Shown: positions 33,601 to 45,341 of the stretch, one piece after another | Layout: each line of letters opens with the position of its first letter | How positions within the stretch are numbered: the first letter of the stretch is position 1 | Assembly (NCBI GenBank): GCA_008477525.1 | Contig: SPDT01000008.1 | Coordinates: 620,001-684,000, forward strand | DNA length: 64,000 nucleotides | Direction: 5' to 3' | Origin: Hypomyces perniciosus | Lineage: Eukaryota; Ascomycota; Sordariomycetes; Hypocreales; Hypocreaceae | Notes under the pieces: generated by a model | The model's database searches: none | What the model was told of the DNA's origin: nothing | Seen by the model: only the letters and a program-made list of their open reading frames with translations | Translations under genes and position numbers: made by a program

Positions 33601-36600
33601 ATTCTAGATCCACAGGAGCGGCTGATCATTCATGGACTTTGGCGGGCGAGGATCTGATTTCATAACATGCCAATTTGAGAACATGGTGCCACTGCAGAAA
33701 CATAGTGGGGGCCATGTCGACCCCAATGCAAGATTCCGCCGGGGACTAAAGCAGCTCTCACATCCTGCTTCTGCACGCATGCCATGGTGTGCAAGAATCC
33801 GTTCATGCATACAAACCTTACTACAGATCCGTTGATGTGTTGTACCTTGTACTGAAAACGGGACCGAAAAAAAGAAGAAAAAAACAAAGAGCAGCGTACC
33901 CAACAGAAGATGGCCATTAAATAGACCCTAGGAGACGGGACACCTTTTTGGGCGCACCCACAAACCGGCAGAAATGCTCCGTATGAACATGGAGAACGGC
34001 AGTACGAAGCCCTCCTGCACACCAAGCATGAGAGAGCGGTCCCACTTTCACCGTTGGACTTTTCTCGCAATGACCGCACTAGTTTGAGTGTTTTTCAAAG
34101 GGTGTTATCACTTGGAGGCTCCCGTCAGCTGCATGCCAATCGCTAGGACGGGGAGCAGTTCACATTGATTCAAGACAAGTGACAAGACGCCCGGCACGTT
34201 ACCTCAACACATGACATGCATCTAGAAGATTTCTTATTCCTTCTCATTGCCATGTCTTCTTCGGGATAAGCACAACGCAATGCAGCTGTACATACAGCGA
34301 GTTGCTTGAGTTGGTCTCGGCGCACTAGGCCCCCATCGACAGACATCTGCTCATAGACGAAGCGAAAGGGCGGTTCTTGGACAAATATCCCGCACTGTAC
34401 GGAGTACACTCGCCCCTCTTCTCACGTACTGGTACTTCTCACCAGCCATCCGCCATAAAATCGCCATTATGAATATCAAGGCCTAATGAGCTTGGCCAAC
34501 CTCTGTTTCCCCTCCCCTCCCCTTTTACCACTGGTGCATACGAGTACATCTCTCTCATTCTCTTAAACATGAAAATGGAAACTGCAATATCATCTCCAAG
34601 GGGTGGCTTGCCCTCAGACATCGTTAATAATCAGCGCCAGCCTGAATCCACCATCGCTCAACCAGGTTTCCACCGTGCCCTCACTAGGACGCCCGCGAGG
34701 GCGGGGATGAGAGACATCTAACCAACTAGACCGGCTGTGGTGTCTTGCATCTGGGGAGGCTTGACAGCTGGCCGATCCCCACTGGCTGCACCATCTCGCC
34801 AGCACGTTTCAACAAAGGACACATGGCCAGCCACACAGCCAGCTTGTCCACGGAAGTTAGTATATTTTTGGCCATGATTCGGTACTCTGTCTCACTTCGG
34901 AGCGCCCACCACGAAACAATGCGAGAAACTTAGCGGCTTTGTTTCGAGGACTGAGGTGGTTGGTTTGTCGACTTCACGTGCTCAGAGTTCAGACGGCCAA
35001 CTCCGGCGGTCGGAAGAAGGAAGAATTACACAGAGTCACGAAGCATTATTTGGACAACGCCCTTTTTTTTCTTCTCTCTCTTTGCAGCTCCAATCAGGTC
35101 ATGTTGTTGTCTGAGAACGAAATCTGCCTATACAGGTACAATGATACCTGAGATCTGTGCTTTATTGAAGCCTGGGTTGCACCTCCAATGGAGATGTATG
35201 TGTGCAGGCTGGCGGGGCATTTGGAGCAATAATCGAGTTGCTTTCTTCACACGACTTGAAGGGCATAGGCCCTGACCATGCTGTCCGTCCCTTACTGTAG
35301 CTCCGCTGCTCATCCGCCTAAACGTACATGCTTCTCCTACCCGATGACGGTGTGTGCATACACCGCTTCACCTGCTGCCAGTCATGCAGGCAGAACGACT
35401 TTGGGCTCGCGTCGCTTCACTGCATACCTACCCGGCTACCCGAGTCACGATCCCCGGGGTGGTGTGCACCACGTCTGTTCTTGTATGTATGTACATCGAT
35501 CATATACAAATGTACTTGCTCCGTACGAGACGCAGGACATGAGCCTCAACCGGCTCGTTATGCATGACATTATAGGCACGATTTGATCTGGCATATGTAT
35601 AGTACTACTGGTACGAAGTATATATATGCATGCTCGCTCCAGCAAGCTTTCAGCTTTGCTAGTCATCTTAGGGAGCACCTCGCTCTTGATCCACCCCATT
35701 GATACTATCGTACACGGAGCTGCTTCATATGTTGCATTTATTTTAGTCGGAATATTGATGTTGATACCATTGCCGAGTTCCCGAACTGGTTGATAACGAT
35801 TCCTCCAACCGAGTCCAGGCTCTGGTACGCCATTAATTTCGATCGAGCTAGCGTATCCTGTTACATCATCCTGGACAAAGGATGGACTGGACCCCCACTG
35901 AGTCATTGCCTACGAATCGATTCATCGGTGAGGATATATAATTAGGTATGCAAAAACCTTGGTTCATTATTAGATGCTACAGCTCGATTTCCTTACACGC
36001 AGCTGACATCTATATTTACGCAACCCAACATTTCTTGCAGACAATATGCATCTCGGGAGGGGCCTAGCCCCCGGTCCTCTCAGCGGGTCAAGAGTGTCGC
36101 CCAAGAGGAAAATGCCGGGTGTACGGTTGGTTGCGAACAAAAGGAAAAAAAAAGACGGTGTATTCGTGACACCTCAGCTAATACACCACGCGGATCGGTT
36201 GTACCTTGTACCACTCATTTTCAAACAAACACGAGTTGAAAATTGGTTGTCACTTCTTTCTAGGTATGCCCTTCCAAGGAAGAAGACTTGTGGCAAACCC
36301 GAAGCCTCACAACGTCCTGGTCCAGCTCTGGCGTCATGCTTTTTGCGCCACACAAATGTTGATCAAAACTCCCGAGTCGGATCGGATCTAGGCAATAACT
36401 TCTCAATGTGACGGATGATGGAAGGGAGCCTTTTCGGCCCACCATGCTCTAGGATGATCCCACACCATGTTCGAGGCTGCGGCCTTCCTCCCTTTCTCCC
36501 TGTCTTTTGTTTTTCCCTTCTCATCCTACCGAGTACAGAAGCCTGTGTGCCTTGCGAGCATGACGCTGAATCATCGTTGACAAGTCCCGGCAGAGTCCCT

Positions 36601-36900
36601 GCAGCCCTGATCCTGATCCTCAGGTTTAAGATACAGGGCAGAAACGAAGAGGGGGGGAGGGGTGGGGTGGCCAGGTTGGTTTGGAGCACTTGCATGATGC
36701 ACAGCGGCTATGTAGGTCTAACACACAGCCAATCATCCCGCCTGTGGTGGAGGGCCAGGGTGCATAGGGACCCTTGCTGGGCCGTTTCAAGGGCCCCAGC
36801 CAGTTGTTTTCCAGCCCTCTCTGTTTCTGCCATGGTCTGTCTCTCCGCCCATCTCCTGACCAGATGATGATGACGCGGTAGGCACGAGCATCAATTTCAG
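30601..36900. other. Gene desert upstream of stuA, part 1
   Basis: 6.3 kb with no coding region I can support. Open frames are short, overlap on opposite strands and show no family resemblance; the longest (33199-33657) runs through a tac/tag trinucleotide stretch. Motif copies: about 30911-30957, gtacgaagtac at 31328-31338, gtacggagtac at 31505-31515 followed by a (tac)n-type run to about 31552, 33309-33345, gtacggagtac at 34397-34407, and 35519-35530. Composition is close to 50 percent GC, so this does not look like strongly RIP-mutated repeat DNA. Confidence 0.5.
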
Positions 36901-39900
36901 GCTAATAAAATGAAAGGCTTCTCGATGGGCCAATCTCAATGGCGACTTGCTGGCTGGCTGAACTATGTGAGGGGCAGTCAATGGACGTTGGTCGTTCTAT
37001 TGCAACTGCAAGGTACAGTACATACATACATACATACGAGGGAGGTGGTTGGAAGGCCAGAGCTTTGTCCCAGTCGCCTCTTTTTTTGTCCGACATGGGT
37101 GTGTCTGTCTGCTTACTAGGGCCAGCTTTCTCGGCCTCTCCACCTTGCAGCACACCGGTGCCAGTTTCGGTGGAGGTTGACGCTTTCGTTTGGTAGATCC
37201 TACATTAGTCTTCCCGTCCCTCTGGCGGCCGGATGCGAGAAGATACTTCCGTCCAATGCGCAGTAATCGGGCGGTACTACTGCTCCGTACTCCCTTACAG
37301 CGTGGCATGGACACAAAAACAAGGCAACGCACGTACCGCATCGATGATGGAGAAGCTCTTTCGACCTTTCTATTTTGCCAGGGGTTCACAGCGCAACAGT
37401 GCGAGCCGATGATATCTCAACGCCCCCTCTGCGATACAAAGTACCATGCTCGCCTTTCCCGCCTCTTCTCAATTCAATGTGCCAGAGAGGAGAAACCAAT
37501 TGTCTCCGGAGAAGTCCGAACGCTCCGAGAACTACGGAGTGCTACCCCATCCGAGCTGTTGCGTTGCTGCTACTAGTAAGTACTACGGAGTACTACTAAT
37601 ATACTAGCAGAACTCCGTACTACCAACTTGTACCATCGTATCGCAACTAGAGGCTTGCTTGCTTGGGCGGCACAAGGCTGGGCTTCCCGAACACTAAACA
37701 ACGCTGTCCCTTGCTCTAGCTTAATGTTTCTTCAGTTCCATTGAACGGCACAGAGTTGCATACTGCCGCATGTCATTCTTGGGTGCTGTAACGTCAACGC
37801 TGAGGATAACAAGTCCTCCTCCTGTTTCATCTTCCCAGGGTCTCGAGAAACATCACCCCATTCATGTCTGCCTGATTTTACAACCAACCTGATGATTGGG
37901 GGATCCATCTAATAATTCTCGTCAAAGAAGCGGCAAGGGCAACAAAAAAAATGGCCCCATCCATGCTCGGATCGGCTGGCGTGAAAAACCGCCCACCCTT
38001 GTGTCCTGGGTCAAGATAAAACCGCTCACCCGCAATGACTAATTGGCCCGTGTGGACAACAGGTGGTGCGGTGGCCATGGCAGAATACACAGACAACACA
38101 TACTCTCGGTTCCTCTGTGTGAGTTTTTCCCTTTCCTCCAGGGTTTCTTACAAGGTCCCCCAGCAGGACCGCTCGCGCGCTGGGGCCCTCCTCTCTGACC
38201 CCAATTAACCAGTCAGTCCAATGAGGGCAAACCACGTCTTCTGCCACACCACATCATCCAGATCCCGCGCCAGAACAGACCACCGTCCGCCTCTGTGGCG
38301 CTGCCCTTCCCATTCTTCCCACACCCTCACCCACACTCTCACCCACACCCCCTCCGAAACCTGCCAGCCAGCAAGCCGAGCACGTCAAGCTCCTTCACAC
38401 AGAGGGAGAGCTTCGCTGGAGGAGGGGGGGGGGCGAAAGAAACGTCGTATCAGGAAACGCCCTGTTGTTGCAGCGGTTATTGTTTCGAGCCAGCACATCC
38501 CGCCAGATGCCCAATTATAGGACCCAAGCCTATCCAATAAACACAATGGATCGCCTCTAAGCGAAGCTGCGGGGAAGCCTTACGATATGGGGGGAGAGCG
38601 TTGGGTTTCCTCAGGGACATCCTTTCATGAACCACTTAGAGAGCACTATTGCGACCGCCATTGTTATTACTCGTAGATGCTCACCACCCCCCAGGGCCAG
38701 GAGGCCATCGCCAAGACGAACAAGGGGATGAGTTTGAAAATAAGCAGCAGCAGCATGTAAGATTTAATTTCAACGTCAAATCCTTAACGGGAAAAAACAA
38801 TACGTCTGCAACCACACGGACAGAACAGGCCCATGCTTTGGCGAAGACCGAAGGGGAGAAGGGAAAAAAAAAGAGCTGTGCCTAACCAACCCTTCCCCCC
38901 GCCGGCTCGGCCCTGCATGCGTGGAAGAACGGTCCGCTCTCACATGGAAGGCCGAGATTGTTCCTTGCGGGTTTTCCCCCGAGCCTACGTAATAATAGCA
39001 CTACTAACAACCACCACAGTGTGTTTATACGGTGTAGGGTTTCCTGTATAATAATAGAAAAGAAACGGTAATAATATGCCAATATTGCTGGGATAGCACT
39101 ATGGAGCACCATCTTCTCTCTTCCTTGTCCAGTAGAATGGTGGTATTTTCTCTTCCCACGTTGAAATGCGCAACATTGCCCGTGCAACACTCGGGATATT
39201 AAACAAGTTATGGGGATTGTGTAACCTACACCTGTTGCTGATAGTGCATAAAGCGAGCCTTTCAGCCAACCACCATGACATGACTAGCATGCCAACCCTA
39301 ACCCTAGTTTGAACAGCTAGAGACATGTGCAGGCTTGGTAGGCAGACAACCACAAGACGACCCTGCAGAGTCCCGCGATCCTGGCGACATGTTGCGCGAG
39401 CTGTTGATTCGAAGGGTTTCTATCAATCAATTAATCTATATTCTATCCATCTAATCAAGATAGTATCTCGTCAGCAAAAAATGCACATCAAACAAGGTGG
39501 TGCCAGCCCTCCTCAGGTGTTGCTTGCGAACAAGATAGGATGAGTTAGTGTCTAGTGGAGTGGATCTCTGTTACCACACTGTGGTAGGGTAGGCAGTGGG
39601 AGTTGCAGCAGTGCCAATTTCGTTGCGTCTTCAACGCATGCACAGCGCAGTTCTCTCTCTGGAACCACGTGGACCGAGCTGTATGTACGAAGCAACCTGC
39701 ACTCGCTATGCTGCCTCATGTCGTGTCGAACGGAGCTATATCCGTGCGTTACTTGAGCCCAACATAAGCAACCAGCTCTCTTGGTCTCTTTTTTCTCTCA
39801 TACGTTTTGCTCGGTCACGGGTTTCCTCCATCTCCGATGCCTTTGCTGGTTTTGGCACAGGTTAGACGGTCAGTAATACTCCGTATGTATACACGGACTC

Positions 39901-42900
39901 CATCCATGCTTTACTCCATTGGACTTGGGACATCATCTCACCTCACCTCACCACTCGAAATTGTGGCTATGAAGTCCGGCTTTTCGTCCCCCCTCACCGC
40001 TTGTTGCGTTGCTGCATGCACATCGACAGACTAAGAGAAACCCCTCCCTTGCATACCCGAATTTTGCATGGGGGGAGGGGGGTGGCTTCTTTCTCGCATG
40101 TCTAGTCCTCAGCCATTTCTTTTTTTTTTCTCTCCCTATGGCTTTGCCGTCTTGTCGTCTCGGCCCTCGCGATGCCAACTCATCATCCTTTCTCTCTTGG
40201 GCACCAGAGAGGAGGGGTCCGCCCGGCCAAAGACGGACCGCGGGAAGGTCGCAGAAGTTCTTCCTATCCTTGTGGTAGCTGGGCTGTTTTGACCATTAGC
40301 AGCAGTAAATACCTAGTACTAGTTCCATCAGAGTCCATCACTCGGTGTGACAGTCGCGCGTGCCCGCAATGTACGAGTATTCGTACATCAAGACGCACGG
40401 GGTTAGAGGAAGAAAAGGACAAGGGAAAACGTGAAAGTCGCGCCCGTCGTGTGACAAGGGCCACCCTTCCCCCCGGCCGACGCCGCTGATTCTCCCTACA
40501 GCATGATCATCATCGCATAAAAAGAGAGAGATGAGCAAATGGAGCTCTGCCGATAGGAGCACTGTTGGCCAGGGCGGACTAGGAGTGTGTTTGCCAGAAA
40601 GCTTGTGAGCGTCATGATGGTTGCTGGCCGGATTCATATGAAGATCTGGTGAAACTTGCTCGTCTCACGTAGCTACAACGTATTATCCAATGTGTGTGGT
40701 ACATTAGCCCTCCCGCCCAGCAGCAACATCGTCGTCAAAGAAGTGGTAAGTAGGCGCCCCTCGTTTGGTGGCGCCGTTAACGTGCCGTGTCGATGTGCAT
40801 GTATGTGTGGATGTACATACATGTGCATGGAGGCTCCTCCATTGTTCATGTACAGAGGGATCAGGTACTCCGTACGCATGCCAGATATGCAGGATAAGAT
40901 TAGTGGTAGCAGCGGCCCGTTTTCAATCCGTTTCTCACCACGTGAAGCTCGCCAACCTTCGAATGCTTCAACCACCAACCAACAACTTGTGCCTTTATTA
41001 ACCGAGCGCACCATGGAGAGGATTAATGTCCCGAGAGCGGGAGGAATTTGACATTCGTATTACTATTCTGTGCTCTGTAAGCCATGACAGATCACCCGCA
41101 GCTTTGTTCTCGGCCAAGCACTTGGCTGGGTTTTGGCGGAATGTTGGTTGTATCTCAAATGTGGAGACGTAATGATCTGCAACGAAGCGGCCCGTCAACC
41201 CCGTTAAAGACGGCCGTGATCTTGATCATACTGTCTGGGATCGCGAGTCTTGATGGTAATAATAGTAGCAGTAGGAGGTAGTACTGGCCTAGGACAAGCA
41301 GTAAGTTAGATGCGGCGCACAGCAGCAGCAGCAAGAGGCAAAACTGCAAGCACGTATGATGCGCATATGTACTCCGTTCAGACCATGCGGTGGTGTGTCC
41401 ACGACCTGGAACTCTGGGGCGTGTGTACGGAGTAGGGGAGCCCTGTAAGACAGCACCTGTCAAGATCCGAGACGGCGTCGTTGAGAGCAGAATGGCTGGC
41501 TTCATCACCAACCAATGCTAGTAATATTGATAATTTCTGTTATACGCACGTAGAAAGGCATAGTTGGACCATTTGGAAAAGGTTCCTCAATTGCTGGGCT
41601 AGAAAGAGGTGCAGGGGTTGCAGGAGGCATCGCATTCAGTTGTCGAGAAACAAAAGTGCCCATGACTGCGGGGGACTGACATCGGGGAGAAAGTAAAGTA
41701 GCTAATCCTCCGTATTGGGGGTGGTTGTTGGAGACGGCGTACTCCCAGGTAAGCCAACTTTGACGCTTTGATGGGTCTGGACCACGCAATTGCGTGCTCG
41801 GTTGCAACAAGAAGGCCGACGGAAGAGTGTTGGACAGTTGAACGAGGCGAGAGACCAGGGTTCGGTCGGCCTCGCCGACCAGGTCGGAAGTACGAGTAAT
41901 AGCAGTAGTACTACTCGTAGAGTGACCGCACAGACAAGAGTCCGTGTGCTGGCCGTGCCTCTCGCTGATGCCTTTGATTCTACGGAGTACTCGTACTCAG
42001 TGGTTCACTCCATAGGGCGCAATTATGGTGAGTGAATTGTTGCCGCGGGATTGAGAACTTCCGAGCTGTACGTTGGCGATGTGCCCCTCCAATAGACATG
42101 CGTTCGTTTGGTTCAATTGCGCTATTGAATGGTTATATATAAACGCTGGTTGTTATAGGCGAGGTTTTGAATGCGGACTGATAAGCAGCCTGTCGGGAGG
42201 GCTGCTGCAATGGTGCCTGCGCATCATCCTTCTGCGCATCACGGCTGCAGAGTGCATTGCATTCAAACGAAACGGAGGCTGCTGGTTGCTGCTGACAGAC
42301 AGATGGCGGGCTGGGGTGCATCTTCTGTGTGTGTGGGGGACTTTAGCGATGGTGGTGGTCTGTTCTCGAAGAGTCACTGAAGCACACAACCTGGTGATAG
42401 TAGCGGGTTATCGTAAGTGTGTACTTCGTACTACTCCGTAATAGTAGCATCGTACTTCGTACTTCGTATATTGTACGATTGATCGTCGTGATGATGTTCG
42501 AGATTCGTGGTGGCGATGAGGAAACTCACTTGTATGTTGAAGGATGAAGAAGAGATATTTGTTTTGCTGAGAAACGGGAAACAAGAAGGTGGTTGCCGTT
42601 GCTGGCATGAGGAGTGATGAGTTCCTGCCTCGTCTCCATTCCAATGCCTCAAGGCCATGATCATGTGACTTGGCGTCAAACAGGCGTTGGTCCGATGACA
42701 GTCTAACACGCGCTTTGACACGAGTCGCTGCGATGCTGGGCAACCGCTTTGCCCTTCAGGACTGATTTCGCCCTTCAAAACATGAAATCCACAGCACCAA
42801 CAACTATCTTCAGCCCCCTACGCTGCCTGGAAATGTACTGAGGGTGTTTGCTTTGACCTCGACGGGATTAGATTGACTTCACTGATCACGACTTCACTCA

Positions 42901-42957
42901 ATACGGAATACTACTACTACTAATAACGGTCATAAAAAAAAAAAAACATAAGCCAAT
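36901..42957. other. Gene desert upstream of stuA, part 2
   Basis: 6 kb with no supportable gene. It includes a catacatacatac microsatellite (about 37020-37036), gtacagtac at 37013-37021, motif copies at 37581-37620, gtactccgtac at 40865-40875, 41980-41998 and a dense group at 42420-42475, a G run at 38423-38431, and a 13-A tract at 42934-42946. The last few hundred bases must contain the promoter of the BRCT gene at 42958. Confidence 0.5.
42420..42475. repeat. Cluster of tacttcgta / tactccgta motifs
   Basis: About five overlapping units (gtacttcgtac, tactactccgta, gtacttcgtacttcgta) in 56 bases. They lie roughly 500 bases before the BRCT gene. Confidence 0.6.
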
Positions 42958-43916
42958 ATGCCGCAGCCACCAAAACGACCCCTCCCCAAAATTGCCGCCC
43001 CCTGCCATGCTGCCACCTGGGATCCATGGAACTCATCCTCGACGGGTCATCAGCGACCAGAAAGTAACCCAGGCACGGGATGGCGAGAGTCTCGCAGCAA
43101 GAAGCTCAGCAGTCAGTTCCGGGCTGGCGACGGCTCGGGCGGCGAGCGCCTCAGTGACACTTGGGGGGCCGGCTCAGAGGATTACGATGAGAAGAAAAGG
43201 GTCTTGATCCCTCGCAGTGTGAAAGAGCGCAAGGGACGAAGCGTCATGGATATGTTGACTCGCCCAGGTCTTATGCGTCAGAGTTTGGTTCGAGAATCAG
43301 AGTCCAAGAAGTCTGTGGGGGAGGATGAACCGATGGTCAAGGGATTAACTGGAGAAGAGGCTCTTATGGAAAAAAGACGGAGAGAGGACGAAGAGAAAGC
43401 AACTCAAACCGCATCCAAGGGCGTATTCGACGGAGTTGTTGCTTATGTGAATGGGAGCACCTTCCCCTTGGTATCTGACCACAAGCTGAAGCAGCTCCTC
43501 AGCGAGAACGGCGGCCAGATGTCCCTACACCTTGGACGTCGAAGGGTCACACATGTTATTCTTGGACGGCCGACTGGATCAGGACATGGTGCTGGCGGTG
43601 GGCTGGCTTCCGGGAAACTGGAGAAGGAGATTAAGAAGACTGGCGGCTGTGGCGTCAAGTTTGTCGGTGTTGAATGGTACGTCTTCTATATTACTCCCCC
43701 TTCTCTTATTCCCTTATCGGAATAAGACTTGTGTGTCTGTTCTACAGCTAACTCTAGACAAGGGTTCTAGAGAGTCTCAAGGCGGGCAAGAGGTTGCCTG
43801 AGGCACGGTTCTCAAACCTCAAGACTGCCGCCAAGGGCCAGAACAGCGTTTATGGCCTCTACGTCAAGCAGGAAGTTGCAGACGCTACGGCGCCCAAATC
43901 AACATTCCAGACTTAA
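42958..43916 (+). CDS. BRCT-domain protein
   Basis: Two exons, 42958-43676 and 43763-43916 (86-nt intron, donor gtacgt, acceptor gacaag), encode 290 residues. Residues about 155-262 form one BRCT domain: KGVFDGVVAYVNGSTFPLVS, DHKLKQLLSENGGQMSLHLG, RRVTHVILGRP, KFVGVEWVLESLKAGKRLPE. The hydrophobic strand, the GG turn, VTHVI and the Trp of the last helix are all present, and the Trp codon is split by the intron. The N-terminal 150 residues are charged and disordered, with RSVMDMLTRPGLMRQSL. BRCT domains bind phosphoproteins in DNA damage signalling. The Rev1-like layout of the domain is suggestive, but there is no polymerase module. The C terminus (YGLYVKQEVADATAPKSTFQT) is short. No gene name is assigned. 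Confidence 0.85.
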
Positions 43917-45341
43917 CCAAACGCCGGGTTAGGACGACGAACCAATAACTACACAGAGGCAATGGAGACGACACTCAGACACACTACACGGATGCTAGAC
44001 GGTACCGTTTGGACGACGGGTGATTCCTTTCGCACACTAGTATCTCATGGTTTACCACCCCTCGTAGGTGCCAAATTCATACAGCGCGACGCATAGACAA
44101 CACTCCGGCTTACTCACACTCCCACGATGTGGCACTGGACACATACCCGCAAGACTGAACCGTAGGGCATTTGCTTGAGAAGGAAGTTTAGACTTGGAAG
44201 CATCGATCTAACCAACTTGAGAGCATGTTGCGGGCTCATGAGCATTTTGCTTGTACAGGCTATATTATCCGGCCCGTAACCATTTGTGCGAGCATAACAC
44301 CAACCATATCCGTTTCCACGATGGAGGCCACCATCACGGTTCAAGATTCGCCATCCAGAACCCATTATATACATCACCGTTTACCACTCGGTGTCTGTAT
44401 GGCATATCCGTTCCTAGATTGTCGCGCGTTGTTACATCCTTGAACAAGCCCCATGGGTCGCTCAAAACGATATACGATAACGAGCTGCGTACAACACCGC
44501 CCTTGGACCGGAAGGGGAATCACTCTCGCCTCATTCGAATCCCCGAACATGCCATCCATATGCATTCCCCCTCCTCCTCTTGTCTTAAGCGCAGACTAAT
44601 CCATCCTACCCAACTGGTGCCGCCTCTGTCCCACGTCCGCCGTGCAACCTCTCGAGAATTCCCGCAAAGCCGCCCCAATCCACAGCTCCCGGGACACCGA
44701 CTTATTTGAACAATGTGACAGGCTCCAGGTTGCACGCCTCCCTCCCGAGACTGGAACGCACACGCTGGAAGCAGATACGTCACCCCCCTCATCTGTGTGA
44801 CGAGACAGAAGAAGAGGACAGTGTGGTACGGAGGTGGATATAGATTAAAACTGCCTGGGTTGGCGGTGTTTGGTGGGACAAAGGCGACGTTGCAAGTGTG
44901 TTTCGAGTTTCGAAATACGAGGGAGGGGTTTGCTCAGGTGTTGGGGTATGATTGTCGGTCTGAATATGTTGGTTGGCGAATAGAGACAGATCATGTTGCG
45001 TCTTCCCCGGGTAAGAAGAGACCATGGTTATACTCTCTGGCATGAATAAACGAATCAACGAGCTGAGTTACTCATTATGTCGACGACGGGTTGTGAATCC
45101 CCGAGGTTGCTGTTTGAGTTGATGTGAATGGCCCCCAGGGAGAGTCAAGCTGAAGGAAGATATCCAACATGGTCTAATATCGATGACATATCGTTAGCCT
45201 ACGAGTAACTGCGATCGATTCCTAGCCCTTCCAATACTAGCCAAAATGCAAAACCTGTTTTGACCATAAACATTTCCAAAACCCTGCCATTGGCATGAAA
45301 AAAAAACAGACTCGTTATCGCTGAATCACACACAGGCTCCC
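43917..45341. other. Convergent intergenic region, 1.4 kb
   Basis: Between the stops of the BRCT gene and of the acyl-CoA synthetase gene. Open frames (44225-44443, 44251-44709, 44797-45045) overlap antisense frames and have no recognisable content. No gene is supported. Confidence 0.5.

Noticed and set aside
33199..33657. 152-residue open frame in the gene desert
   Set aside because: It runs through a tactactagtag-type low-complexity tract, matches no family known to me and has no supporting splice structure or codon bias.
39294..39307. Two telomere-like repeats (aaccctaaccctag)
   Set aside because: Only two units in an internal position; this is too short to claim an interstitial telomere or chromosome fusion and may be a chance or promoter-type telo-box.
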